From Caldilinea sp. CFX5 (lineage in GTDB: Bacteria > Chloroflexota > Anaerolineae > Caldilineales > Caldilineaceae), in the NCBI GenBank assembly GCA_021405325.1, contig QWII01000138.1:1-38384 (forward strand): a DNA stretch of 38,384 nucleotides, given 5' to 3'. Numbering within the stretch: position 1 is the stretch's first letter; every line of letters starts with the position of its first letter. The notes beneath the pieces are model-generated. The model was given only the letters and a program-made list of their open reading frames with translations, was not told the origin of the DNA and ran no database searches. The position numbers and the translations under genes were made by a program. Shown here in pieces: positions 8,858-18,092 of the stretch.

Positions 8858-8934
8858 TCAATAGTCCGCAGTCGTTTAGTCGCGTAGTCCAAAGTCAATT
8901 GATTTGACCTTGCTTGTGTTGCGCTCTGCTAATA
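8858..8934. repeat. Dispersed repeat, copy C
   Basis: It starts TCAATAGTCCGCAGTCGT, continues TAGTCGCGTAGTCC, then CAATTGATT and a CTTGCTTGTGTTGCGCTCTGCTAAT tail equivalent to that of copy B. It begins 24 bases upstream of the DegT start codon, so at least part of it probably lies in the leader or promoter of that gene. After it, 8935-9030 holds only a GGTT-rich stretch (about 8998-9024). Confidence 0.8.
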
Positions 8935-9033
8935 ATATTAACTGATGCTACTACACAGTGTAGCGGATCACGCGCTTCTCGCCAAACAAGGATTTGGGTT
9001 GGTGGTTGGTTCGTTGGTTGGTTGACGGGTGAT

Positions 9034-9062
9034 TTGGTCATTGCCGCTAAATCGAGTACAAT
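9034..9062 (+). promoter_or_regulatory. Promoter of the gcvP leader
   Basis: TTGGTC (9034-9039) and TACAAT (9057-9062) are separated by 17 bases. Transcription would begin near 9069, about 20 bases before the first strand of the glycine aptamer, which fits a riboswitch leader. Confidence 0.6.
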
Positions 9063-9085
9063 AGCGGAAAATTTATAAACGCTGA

Positions 9086-9480
9086 CACATCACAGCGAGA
9101 GAGCATTGGGAATAATTAATTGTCAATGGCGAACGGTTAATGGTTAATTGTCGTTGCCTCGACAAAGCATAGGAGTTACGCAGTTGACGGGCGCTACCAG
9201 AGACCTGTCAGGTTTCGCAAACCTGACAGGTCTTGTCCAACTGCGTAACTCCTAAAAGCATTAACAATTATTCATTCGCCATTGACAATTAATTATTCCA
9301 ATCGCCGAAGGTGTAAGTCAGGCGGGCAGCCACGCCCGTCTGGCGACGCTCTCAGGCAACCGGGATCGTTGTGAGGTAGCAACTCTGGAAAGTGTTGGGC
9401 AAAGATCGCCAACCGCCGACGGGGCAACGCTGGCCGTACTGCAGTGGCCAGGCTCAATCTCTCAGGTTTTTGACAGAGTC
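9086..9480 (+). promoter_or_regulatory. Tandem glycine riboswitch with a giant P3a stem
   Basis: Two glycine aptamers precede gcvP. Aptamer I has P1 (9090-9098 with 9366-9374), GAGAGC (9099-9104) pairing with GCTCTC (9348-9353), then CCGAAGG (9305-9311), a P3b hairpin (about 9320-9340) and CTCTCAGG (9349-9356). Aptamer II has P1 ACTCTG/CAGAGT (9382-9387 with 9474-9479), GGAAAG (9387-9392), GCCGACGGGGCAAC (9414-9427), a second P3b and CTCTCAGG (9459-9466). These are the conserved words of the class. In aptamer I the two halves of the core are separated by the nested palindrome 9109-9299, which occupies the peripheral P3a stem. By family precedent, glycine binding should turn on transcription of glycine-cleavage genes; here that is inferred. 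Confidence 0.88.
9109..9299. repeat. Three-level nested inverted repeat inside aptamer I
   Basis: The outer arms (9109-9133 and 9275-9299) are perfect 25-bp reverse complements, AT-rich. The middle arms (9171-9186 and 9238-9253, starting AGGAGTTACGCAGTTG) are perfect over 16 bp. The inner hairpin (9201-9215 and 9219-9233, AGACCTGTCAGGTTT) is perfect over 15 bp with a 3-base loop. Between outer and middle stems lies AT-rich DNA with a further small hairpin (GTCG/CGAC at about 9150-9163). The outer stem extends by ATT/AAT (9105-9107 with 9300-9302) into the aptamer's own P3a. Confidence 0.93.
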
Positions 9481-9481
9481 C

Positions 9482-9511
9482 ACGGGCATCCGTTTTGGGT
9501 GCCCGTTTTTT
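9482..9511 (+). terminator. Intrinsic terminator of the glycine riboswitch
   Basis: ACGGGCA (9482-9488) and TGCCCGT (9500-9506) form a GC-rich stem followed by six Ts to 9511. It starts two bases after aptamer II and 41 bases before the gcvP start codon. It is the only element in the window with a classical T-tailed terminator form, and is the likely expression platform. The left arm ACGGGC is complementary to GCCCGT at 9334-9339 in aptamer I, which may offer an alternative pairing. Confidence 0.85.
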
Positions 9512-9551
9512 GTTGCCGGTTGTACTGGCTAGCCAATAGAGAGGAATTTTT

Positions 9552-12455
<2,904 letters not shown>

Positions 12456-12464
12456 CAACTTCAC

Positions 12465-12523
12465 GCTCCTGGCGAGTCCGTGACTCGCCCCAGTCTGCTG
12501 CGAGTCACGGACTCGCCAGGAGC
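12465..12523. repeat. Long inverted repeat, GTCCGTGAC family, copy 2
   Basis: Arms 12465-12487 and 12501-12523 are perfect 23-bp reverse complements with a 13-base loop. The core is GAGTCCGTGACTC. It lies between the convergent ends of gcvP and the membrane-protein gene, so it may terminate both, but no T-tract is present. Confidence 0.9.
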
Positions 12524-12546
12524 AGAAGCTATTTCCGAACGGTTGC

Positions 12547-14700
12547 TTAGTATAGAAGTGTTATCCTTTCAATCCACACACCATTCGGTTGTTCTGTACT
12601 CAACGCCAAGTTGATCGTTGACTCACTCCCGCTGGGAGTGGGCGCAGGAACATCAACGATTACGACTGCCGCTTCTGTGGTCGGCGGGAACGTCGCCAGG
12701 GTTTGACTATCCCCAGTACGAATCTGTAAATCTACGCCCGGCAAGGTTCGGTAGCGCAGTTGGAGTTGACTTTGTGGCGGTGCATGATGGATCGCCAGCG
12801 GAGCAGACCGGCCGATCAACGCCCGTTGCCGATGCCCATCTTCCCGTTCTTCCCGTGGTCCCCAGTTGACAGCGCCCAGCAGCACATAAGGAACCGGCTT
12901 TGTCGGTGGCTGGACGCGATGCACGGTAATCCGCTCATCGGCGTAGAGCGGCGCCTGCCCGGTAAAGAGGGCGTTGGCGAGTTCTTCGGTGTAGCTCCGT
13001 TCGAGGCCGCCGGGCATTTTGTAACGGTCCTGAATCACCAAGTCAATGCCTAGATCCGTCAACACGGTGCTGCCCACCGCCACCGGATCAACCTCCAGAA
13101 TATCCGGCCCCAGGTGGCGGAAATGTTGCAGCAGCGGAATCCGCTCGGTCAGGGTGCGCGGGTCGTCGCGGCTGATGTAGGCTACGGCCAGCGGTTTGTG
13201 GTGGACGGTTTGGTAGAGCAAGTAGCCGGGGCGGTCATAATTCATGGGCAGGTTGAGAATGCCGCGCACACCAGCCATCTCCCGAATTTGGGCATAAAAG
13301 GCCGGCGTATCCGGTGGACTCATGGGATAGGGCGCCACCCAGAACTCGCCCAACAGCAGTAATAGGAGCGCGCCGCTGAGCAACCAACTGGTCAATGCGC
13401 GCCGTCGCTGCAAGAGGGTCGCCAGGCCGATGCCGGCCATCACAGCCACAGCCAATTGCACCATCAACGCATAGCGGCTGACGCTGCGGCTGATGCGCAT
13501 AAAGGGAACAGTCCGGTTGAGCAGGGCAAAGGGCGTCCACTCCGGCGTGGTGCTACTGGGGGTGGTGGGCAGGTCGGCTTCGGTGATGTTGCCCAGATGG
13601 ATGCGTGGCCCCAGCGCCAACAGCAGAAAAAAGAGCGCCGTCACCGCCCAGAAACGCACCGCCGGTCGCCAGCGCCAGAGGGCAATCAGGGCGAGCAGCA
13701 ACGGAATGTAGCCCAGGCTGATGGTGCGCTCACTGACCGGGGCGATCTGGTTGCCCGGCCAGGTGAAGCTCTCCGGTCGCCATAGGGTATGCAGCCGGTT
13801 CGGCACGAGGAAATCCAGTAGACTGGCGCTAAAAATGTAGAGATCGCTGGTCGGTCGCACCATAAAGTTAAATTGCGTCGCCTCGCGCACCATCGGGATC
13901 AACACGGGACTCAGCAATAGCAGCATGAGAACACCGGCCAAACTTGCGGGCAGAATTGCCGATTTTAGATCCTTCCAGGACAAGTTTTGGATTTTGGATT
14001 GCCAGAGAACGACGATACCGGTGAAGAAGAAGAGATAGAGAACAAAGTACCAGTCACAGAGACCAGCCAGGGTTAAGAAAAAACCGGCCATCAGCGCATG
14101 ACGCACCCACGGTTTCCCCTGACGATTGCGGGCAACTGCTTGTAACAAATACAAGGCATAAAAAGGCATCCACTGCAAGCTCATCACCTGCATGTGACCC
14201 AATAGGTGGGCCATGTGGACGGGGGCGAAGGTGAAGATGGCCCCGGCCAGAAAGGCGGCTAGTGGATAGTGGATGGTTGATGGTCTTGTCCGATCCACCA
14301 TCCACCGCGTCAACAAATAAACCCCATACCCCGCCACCGTCCAACTGAAAAAGACGACGGCGTTGTAGGCGATGAAGAGGCTGCCGCTCAGTTGCAGGGG
14401 GAGGGCGAGCAGGCCGTTGAAGGGGTTGAGGGTGTGAAAGTAGAGACCGACGCCGGTGGGGTAGTAGAGCAGATCGGTGACAAAGGGGGTCTGTTGCCGG
14501 TCGACCAGGGCGGTTTTCACCCACCAGAGGTTCCAATAGTTCTGCCAGCCGTCAAAGCTGTCGCCGGGAATGGCGGTGGTCAGTTGCGTAACCAGCGGCC
14601 AAGTCATGACAATGGTGAGCAGGAAATAGCTCAGGAGAACGAGGCCGTGTTGGATTGCTTGTCGGGCTGGGCGAGTTGTGTCAGTTGTCGGATGAGCCAT
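12547..14700 (-). CDS. Polytopic membrane protein, GT-C glycosyltransferase-like
   Basis: The 717-residue protein has about ten hydrophobic helices in residues 20-450 and a C-terminal soluble extracytoplasmic part (about 470-717). The first loop holds PGDSFDGWQNYWNLWWVKTA (about 45-64), with an acidic residue pattern typical of the first catalytic loop of GT-C fold glycosyltransferases that use lipid-linked sugars. This class of protein is common in Chloroflexota and usually annotated as hypothetical or as an O-mannosyltransferase-like or YfhO-like protein. Donor and acceptor are unknown. The ATG at 14700 has no clear ribosome site, so the start is less certain. It is transcribed away from the DUF5678 pair. 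Confidence 0.75.
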   Translation of the reverse strand: MAHPTTDTTRPARQAIQHGLVLLSYFLLTIVMTWPLVTQLTTAIPGDSFDGWQNYWNLWWVKTALVDRQQTPFVTDLLYYPTGVGLYFHTLNPFNGLLALPLQLSGSLFIAYNAVVFFSWTVAGYGVYLLTRWMVDRTRPSTIHYPLAAFLAGAIFTFAPVHMAHLLGHMQVMSLQWMPFYALYLLQAVARNRQGKPWVRHALMAGFFLTLAGLCDWYFVLYLFFFTGIVVLWQSKIQNLSWKDLKSAILPASLAGVLMLLLLSPVLIPMVREATQFNFMVRPTSDLYIFSASLLDFLVPNRLHTLWRPESFTWPGNQIAPVSERTISLGYIPLLLALIALWRWRPAVRFWAVTALFFLLLALGPRIHLGNITEADLPTTPSSTTPEWTPFALLNRTVPFMRISRSVSRYALMVQLAVAVMAGIGLATLLQRRRALTSWLLSGALLLLLLGEFWVAPYPMSPPDTPAFYAQIREMAGVRGILNLPMNYDRPGYLLYQTVHHKPLAVAYISRDDPRTLTERIPLLQHFRHLGPDILEVDPVAVGSTVLTDLGIDLVIQDRYKMPGGLERSYTEELANALFTGQAPLYADERITVHRVQPPTKPVPYVLLGAVNWGPREEREDGHRQRALIGRSAPLAIHHAPPQSQLQLRYRTLPGVDLQIRTGDSQTLATFPPTTEAAVVIVDVPAPTPSGSESTINLALSTEQPNGVWIERITLLY

Positions 14701-14767
14701 GCTGAATTAGTGCTATGATTGAATCATTACTGGAATGAAGCTGTTTGAAAGGTTGCAATTGGGGGCG

Positions 14768-14842
14768 GCAAGAGTGCCGGGGACGGGCCAGCAATTATTT
14801 GGTCATTGTAAGCGCTCCCTGGTCCGTCCCCGGCACTCTTGC
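14768..14842. repeat. Long inverted repeat between divergent genes
   Basis: Arms 14768-14786 and 14824-14842 are perfect over 19 bp (GCAAGAGTGCCGGGGACGG), extended inward by a G-T pair and CCAG/CTGG. The loop is about 27 bases and AT-rich. It lies upstream of the start codons of both flanking genes, so it is not a terminator. Confidence 0.9.
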
Positions 14843-14880
14843 TAGTCGTCTACTTTGCGAACAGTTTCTAAAGATTTCAG

Positions 14881-14908
14881 TGCAGTATACTGCATTCTGT
14901 GCTATAAT
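14881..14908 (+). promoter_or_regulatory. Promoter -10 with 14-bp palindrome
   Basis: TATAAT (14903-14908) is a perfect -10 sequence for the DUF5678 genes. The place where a -35 would be is occupied by a perfect palindrome, TGCAGTATACTGCA (14881-14894), and no TTGACA-like hexamer is present at 16-18 bases. The palindrome may be a regulator-binding site; this is an inference from position. Confidence 0.5.
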
Positions 14909-14920
14909 ACGAATGAAATA

Positions 14921-15045
14921 GAAGCTACGCAACACCTTTTCGTGGCGACAGGCCAAACCTCCGGGAGGGAGGCAAAGGCAGCTTTCTAAATCGGAACAAC
15001 TTTTGCCCCCTCCCGGAGGTTTGGCCGGCTTCCGCGTAAGTCACG
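14921..15045. repeat. Nested inverted repeat in the DUF5678 leader
   Basis: Inner arms 14951-14969 and 15008-15026 are perfect over 19 bp (GGCCAAACCTCCGGGAGGG). The weaker outer flanks contain GCTACGCA on the left and GCGTAAG on the right, recalling the TTACGCA ends of the elements at 3166 and 9171. It lies downstream of the TATAAT at 14903, so it should be transcribed as part of the 5' leader of the DUF5678 genes. Confidence 0.8.
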
Positions 15046-15070
15046 AGCAGAGTAACCGAAGGAGTATCTT

Positions 15071-15328
15071 GTGCTGGATGAAGAACCAACACCAGAGATG
15101 CAAGCATTCATCGCAATGCACCCCATGCTAAAAAAGCAATACTTTGGTCAGTATGTTGCCATTTATCAGAACAAGGTGATTGACCATGATCGGGATCGCC
15201 AAGCACTCTATTTGCGTATTGACGAAAAATATCCCGACGACTTTGTCTGGATCAGCCCAGTGGAAGAAGAACCAATTCCAACGTTGGTCTTTCGTTCGCC
15301 ACGCCTAGAGACAGCGACAATTTTATGA
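15071..15328 (+). CDS. DUF5678 family protein, first copy
   Basis: The 85-residue soluble protein is of the DUF5678 type, short proteins with a Q/H-YVAI...VIDHD core (about 27-42) and no known function. The start is GTG at 15071, with AAGGAG 7 bases before it. Its stop overlaps the start of the next gene by four bases (ATGA), so the two are translationally coupled. The two products are paralogous: HP-x-L, Y-x(3)-YVAIYQNKVIDHD, RQALYLRI and P-x-DF/ET-V can be aligned without gaps. In other Chloroflexota such genes often precede a retropepsin-like protease gene, from memory; here the next gene is absent and an IS1-family element follows. Confidence 0.75.
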   Translation: MLDEEPTPEMQAFIAMHPMLKKQYFGQYVAIYQNKVIDHDRDRQALYLRIDEKYPDDFVWISPVEEEPIPTLVFRSPRLETATIL

Positions 15329-15582
15329 TCTACTTTGACGAAGCGGACAAAGTCCTTACAGAGGAAATCGCAGCGTACCATAAGCTCCACCCGGTTTTAT
15401 GGCAGAAATATCCGAAGCACCATGTAGCTCTTTTTCACGGCGAAGTCGTCGATCATGACGGTGACGGTGTCGCCTTAAGTTTGCGGATCTACCAACGCTT
15501 TCCCGATGAAACCGTACTGATCCGACAGGTGGAAGCTACCCCAGAACGCGAAATTCGTATGCCTTCTACGCGTTTCGTTTGA
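15325..15582 (+). CDS. DUF5678 family protein, second copy
   Basis: This 85-residue protein aligns with the preceding one across residues 10-75 (HPVLWQKYPKHHVALFHGEV against HPMLKKQYFGQYVAIYQNKV). It reads as a tandem duplication that has diverged to roughly 45 percent identity by eye. It starts in the ATGA overlap and has no separate ribosome site, so it depends on translation of the first copy. A decayed IS1-family element begins 35 bases after its stop and may have cut off further genes of the operon. Confidence 0.75.
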   Translation: MIYFDEADKVLTEEIAAYHKLHPVLWQKYPKHHVALFHGEVVDHDGDGVALSLRIYQRFPDETVLIRQVEATPEREIRMPSTRFV

Positions 15583-15616
15583 AACGATTGAGAAGCCAAT
15601 AATAACCGCTTTTTTC

Positions 15617-16293
15617 GGTAGCCATGCAAAGGTAGTGATAATCAGACGATAGGTAGAGAAGCATTAGAGTGATGAATAAAGAACCCAATGGCGCCGATAT
15701 GATTGGCGAGCTTTGGTCTTGCCACTGCCTTTGTCGACGATGCGATGGCGTTTGCTGGGCAGAACGCGCACAGCGGCCTCCCAGTTATCCGTGTAACCAA
15801 TGGCACACGGCCGATAGACAGCAGGCACTTTCGCCCACAGGGCTGCGGCACGCTGGCGGCGGCGATCCCCCACCTGGGCGGCCACGATTTCGCACGTCGC
15901 GGCATCCATGGCCAACCAAAGCCAGACCTGGTTGCGGCGCTGACCGACGAAGCGCCAGCGTTCGTCACACTGGCGCGTGCGCGTACGGTTGCTTCTTGCG
16001 GCTGCTGCGCATCCACCTCGTTGACATACCTTTGTAGCCAGCGCGCTGACACCCCCGTCACTCGCACAATCCCAGCCAGGGAGATCCGTTCCCGCAGGCG
16101 CGTTTGGATCTGCGCTTTGGTCTCGTCCGAGACCCGTCGCCACTGCGGATTCTCGACACACTGGCGACCACACGCTTGGCACTGGAACTTCGGTTTCCCG
16201 TTATGGCTGCGACCATTTTTCACGATCACTTGGCTTTCACATGTTGGACATTTCATCCCTTCCTTATACCATCACTACCTTTGCATGTCTACC
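15617..16293 (-). mobile_element. Decayed IS1-family insertion sequence
   Basis: Terminal inverted repeats of 23 bases are seen at 15617-15639 and, inverted, at 16271-16293 (GGTAGCCATGCAAAGGTAGT against GGTAGACATGCAAAGGTAGT); they match at 22 of 23 positions. They enclose one minus-strand transposase reading frame that is broken. No convincing target-site duplication flanks the ends. The element is therefore an old, immobile copy, possibly still usable in trans. Confidence 0.85.
15642..16256 (-). pseudogene. IS1-family transposase, frameshifted and internally deleted
   Basis: Translation begins with a zinc-ribbon-like domain (CPTCES, about residues 3-8, and CQACGRQC, 26-33) and an InsA-type helix-turn-helix. 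The frame changes by -1 near 15971-15990. It continues as CDERWRFVG, VWLWLAMDAAT and GYTDNWEAA, which hold the first two acidic catalytic residues. After VDKGSGKT (near 15717) the reading jumps directly to LANHIGAIGFFIHHSNAS in the first frame. The family segment between these, around ERFNNTLRQR with the third catalytic residue (Glu), is missing, roughly 80-90 bases judged from family memory. The first shift might have been a programmed one, but the deletion makes the enzyme dead in any case. Confidence 0.88.
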
Positions 16294-16330
16294 CGATAGT
16301 CTACTGGTAAGAACTGTACTTGAATCTCAT

Positions 16331-16459
16331 ATGCCCTATAGCAAAGTGCGGGTTGCCGTAAAGCGCCATGACTTATTGCCTCCGTGGCTTTTGTCAGCAT
16401 GGGCAGATTATGCTGATAGAGCGCCTGAATCTGAAGTAGAAGACCCAGGAGAAAAATAG
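16331..16459 (+). CDS. Possible small protein or gene remnant beyond the IS
   Basis: A 42-residue frame, MPYSKVRVAVKRHDLL..., ends in an acidic tail and TAG. It follows the IS by 37 bases in the direction of the DUF5678 operon. No ribosome site is seen. It may be the end of a gene interrupted by the IS, or chance. No family is recognised. Confidence 0.25.
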   Translation: MPYSKVRVAVKRHDLLPPWLLSAWADYADRAPESEVEDPGEK

Positions 16460-16766
16460 TCGCGCTGCAAAGTTACTTGAAGTATTGGTGAACTGCAGCG
16501 AAGATTAGATCGAAGCAAATGGGCGAGAACCCGGGTTCATTATGGCTTTCTAACCGTTTTGGTTGTTCAAGAATTTGTTGTTTCCTCACTATTCGCCCAC
16601 TGCTTCATTACTGTAGTTGAAGGTCATAATAGCAACCTTTGTTGAACCCGCATCCATTGATCGATTTGCGTTCGTGTATGACCGAAATTCGCCCAACCGT
16701 GGTCTATGCAGTATGCTTCTTTCCCTTACGTGTATGTGATCACCAAGCCTGCACCCACATTGACGT

Positions 16767-16895
16767 GTGCTGGCCAGCACCCCGGCTCCAGAGCCGTTGC
16801 CCATTAGAACCTGGGCTAGGGGTGCCTCCAGGCACTTGCTCATGTTTACCCCGGTCAGGAACAGGAGCAAGGAAAGCGGGGTTGCTTTTTCCCTC
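16767..16895. ncRNA. Row of short hairpins, possible structured RNA
   Basis: Within the gene-free stretch 16460-17016, five hairpins follow each other: GTGCTGGCCAGCAC (16767-16780), CGGCTC/GAGCCG (16783-16796), CCCA/TGGG (16800-16815), GTGCCT/AGGCAC (16822-16835) enclosed by GGGG/CCCC (16819-16852), and GGAAAGC/GCTTTTTCC (16871-16892). The segment is more GC-rich than its surroundings and belongs to no reading frame that I recognise. It could be part of a group II intron-like or other RNA, but no diagnostic domain was found. The rest of 16460-17016 shows nothing identifiable. Confidence 0.3.
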
Positions 16896-17016
16896 ATTTC
16901 CTGATACAATCCAGACCATTGACAATTCGTTCACACCGTTTCTCGTACCTAGCCCTGGTCGCTTACATACCAATTATATAGTGGAACAAAGTAGAACGAG
17001 GAGGCAGCATTAGAAC

Positions 17017-17226
17017 ATGATCAGACAAGGATTTATGGAACGAAAAGGTAAGATCGAAGAATTGGATCGCTCATTCGATCTCGATTTTTGGCAATCACAA
17101 ACACCTCAGGCAAGATTTCTTGCTGTATGGGAGTTAGTAGTTCATGCTGCTAAAATAAAGGGGACTCATGTTCGTCAACTCCGACTTCACCGATCTATTG
17201 AAAATTTTCAACGACAACAACGTTAG
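17017..17226 (+). CDS. Small protein preceding a nucleotidyltransferase
   Basis: The 69-residue protein contains DLDFWQSQTPQARFLAVWELV (about 22-42) and ends LRLHRSIENFQRQQR. This pattern, ARF-x-A-x-WE near the middle and LRL-x-RS-x-x-x-F-x-R at the end, is one I recall from small genes directly upstream of DUF6036-type nucleotidyltransferases. AGGAGG lies 12 bases before the ATG, which is long; an ATG at residue 7 is an alternative. Its last 59 bases overlap the next gene in another frame, which argues for coupled expression. A toxin-antitoxin or regulatory pair is possible but not shown. Confidence 0.65.
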   Translation: MIRQGFMERKGKIEELDRSFDLDFWQSQTPQARFLAVWELVVHAAKIKGTHVRQLRLHRSIENFQRQQR

Positions 17227-17635
17227 ATATTTGGTGATTGGTGGATATGCTGTAGTCCAATACGCAGAACCGCGTTACACAAAAGACCTTGATCTTTGGA
17301 TTAGCACCGATCATGCCAATGCCGCTGCTATTTACAAAGCATTACAGGAGTTTGGCGCGCCGTTGGCAAATTTGACGGTGGATGATTTTTCCGAAGAAGG
17401 TTACTTTTACCAAATGGGTGTACCACCAGTACGCGTTGATATTTTGATGGGTATCCCCGGCGGCAATTTTGAGGAAGCATGGCAAAAACGAGTTGAAGTT
17501 GACTTTGATGGGCTAAATGTTTCGTTTATCTCAAAAGCTGATCTCATAACGGTAAAGCGCGCCTCAGGTCGGCCACAAGACTTAATTGATGCTAAAAATC
17601 TCGATGGCACGAAGAAACGAAAGAGAAGCAAATAA
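17168..17635 (+). CDS. MNT/AbiEii-like nucleotidyltransferase (DUF6036 type)
   Basis: The 155-residue protein has a minimal nucleotidyltransferase core: Gly25-Gly26 in YLVIGGYAV, followed by the metal-binding pair Asp40 and Asp42 in PRYTKDLDLWI. Later come the strand with VRVDIL and a lysine-rich tail after RPQDLIDAKNL. AAGGGGACTC is a good ribosome site for the ATG at 17168. Related proteins transfer nucleotides to proteins or tRNA in toxin-antitoxin systems, but this family has no firm target. It is coupled with the overlapping small gene before it. Its base composition is more AT-rich than the housekeeping genes, as are its surroundings, which suggests transfer. Confidence 0.8.
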   Translation: MFVNSDFTDLLKIFNDNNVRYLVIGGYAVVQYAEPRYTKDLDLWISTDHANAAAIYKALQEFGAPLANLTVDDFSEEGYFYQMGVPPVRVDILMGIPGGNFEEAWQKRVEVDFDGLNVSFISKADLITVKRASGRPQDLIDAKNLDGTKKRKRSK

Positions 17636-17916
17636 CCAATCACAACCGAATGCTTCCTATATGGGCGGGTGCTGACAACGACTTCGGGTGGATTGTTGGC
17701 TAGGTTGCTCCTACCGCTGGCTTCGGCTAAGTGGTTTTTTATCGGTCACCAACCCTCACCGTTTCCATGCCATTGATACCCACACCGCTTGCGAAAAGGT
17801 TCATTACACAAGTCACTATCTTGCCATACCCCGTTCTCAAGCAGAAATAGAACGAGTTGTCAATAAAGCGAAAGCGATCCGTATGCTTAACCAGAAAAAC
17901 CTTTTGCGCTAACATA

Positions 17917-17947
17917 GCGTAAGTAAAGCATCATATTTTACTTACGC
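17917..17947. repeat. 11-bp hairpin with TTACGC ends
   Basis: GCGTAAGTAAA (17917-17927) and TTTACTTACGC (17937-17947) pair around a 9-base loop. The ACTTACGC end recalls the outer arms at 3167 and 9171. It lies in the gene-poor stretch 17636-18092. An open frame at 17688-17912, ending in a Lys/Arg-rich helix-like segment, cannot be assigned and may be a gene scrap. Confidence 0.7.
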
Positions 17948-17956
17948 AGAACGGTC

Positions 17957-18019
17957 ATGATCAAATTCGTCAATCGTGGACGTGAATTGGCAGGAGAAGA
18001 TCGTCTTGGTTGGCGAAGT
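17957..18019 (+). pseudogene. Possible start fragment of an AAA-type ATPase gene
   Basis: The frame reads MIKFVNRGRELAG, like the first residues of small archaeal-type/DUF234 AAA ATPases that begin 'FVNREREL'. The likeness ends after about 13 residues, and the frame then runs into a hairpin (CAACAAGCG at 18028-18036 with CGCTTGTTG at 18052-18060). It may be a truncated gene start, or chance. Confidence 0.25.
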
Positions 18020-18092
18020 AAGGTGGACAACAAGCGCGCTGGGCATATAGACGCTTGTTGTGCTAGGGGCCAATCAAACTGCATGAATGATC

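Noticed and set aside
8998..9024. GGTT-rich stretch as a regulatory repeat
   Set aside because: It is short and imperfect, and lies upstream of the promoter; simple low-complexity DNA explains it.
9022..9062. TTGACG at 9022 as the -35 of the gcvP promoter
   Set aside because: It is 29 bases from TACAAT, too far; TTGGTC at 9034 has the right 17-base spacing.
14925..15107. Minus-strand frame across the DUF5678 leader
   Set aside because: It covers the inverted repeat and has no ribosome site or family likeness.
16767..16895. Group II intron or tRNA
   Set aside because: No domain V-like sequence, intron-encoded protein or cloverleaf with a T-loop could be found.
17688..17912. A 74-codon plus-strand frame ending in a basic helix-like stretch
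   Set aside because: It has no ribosome site or recognised family; at most it is a gene scrap, so it is not listed as a gene.
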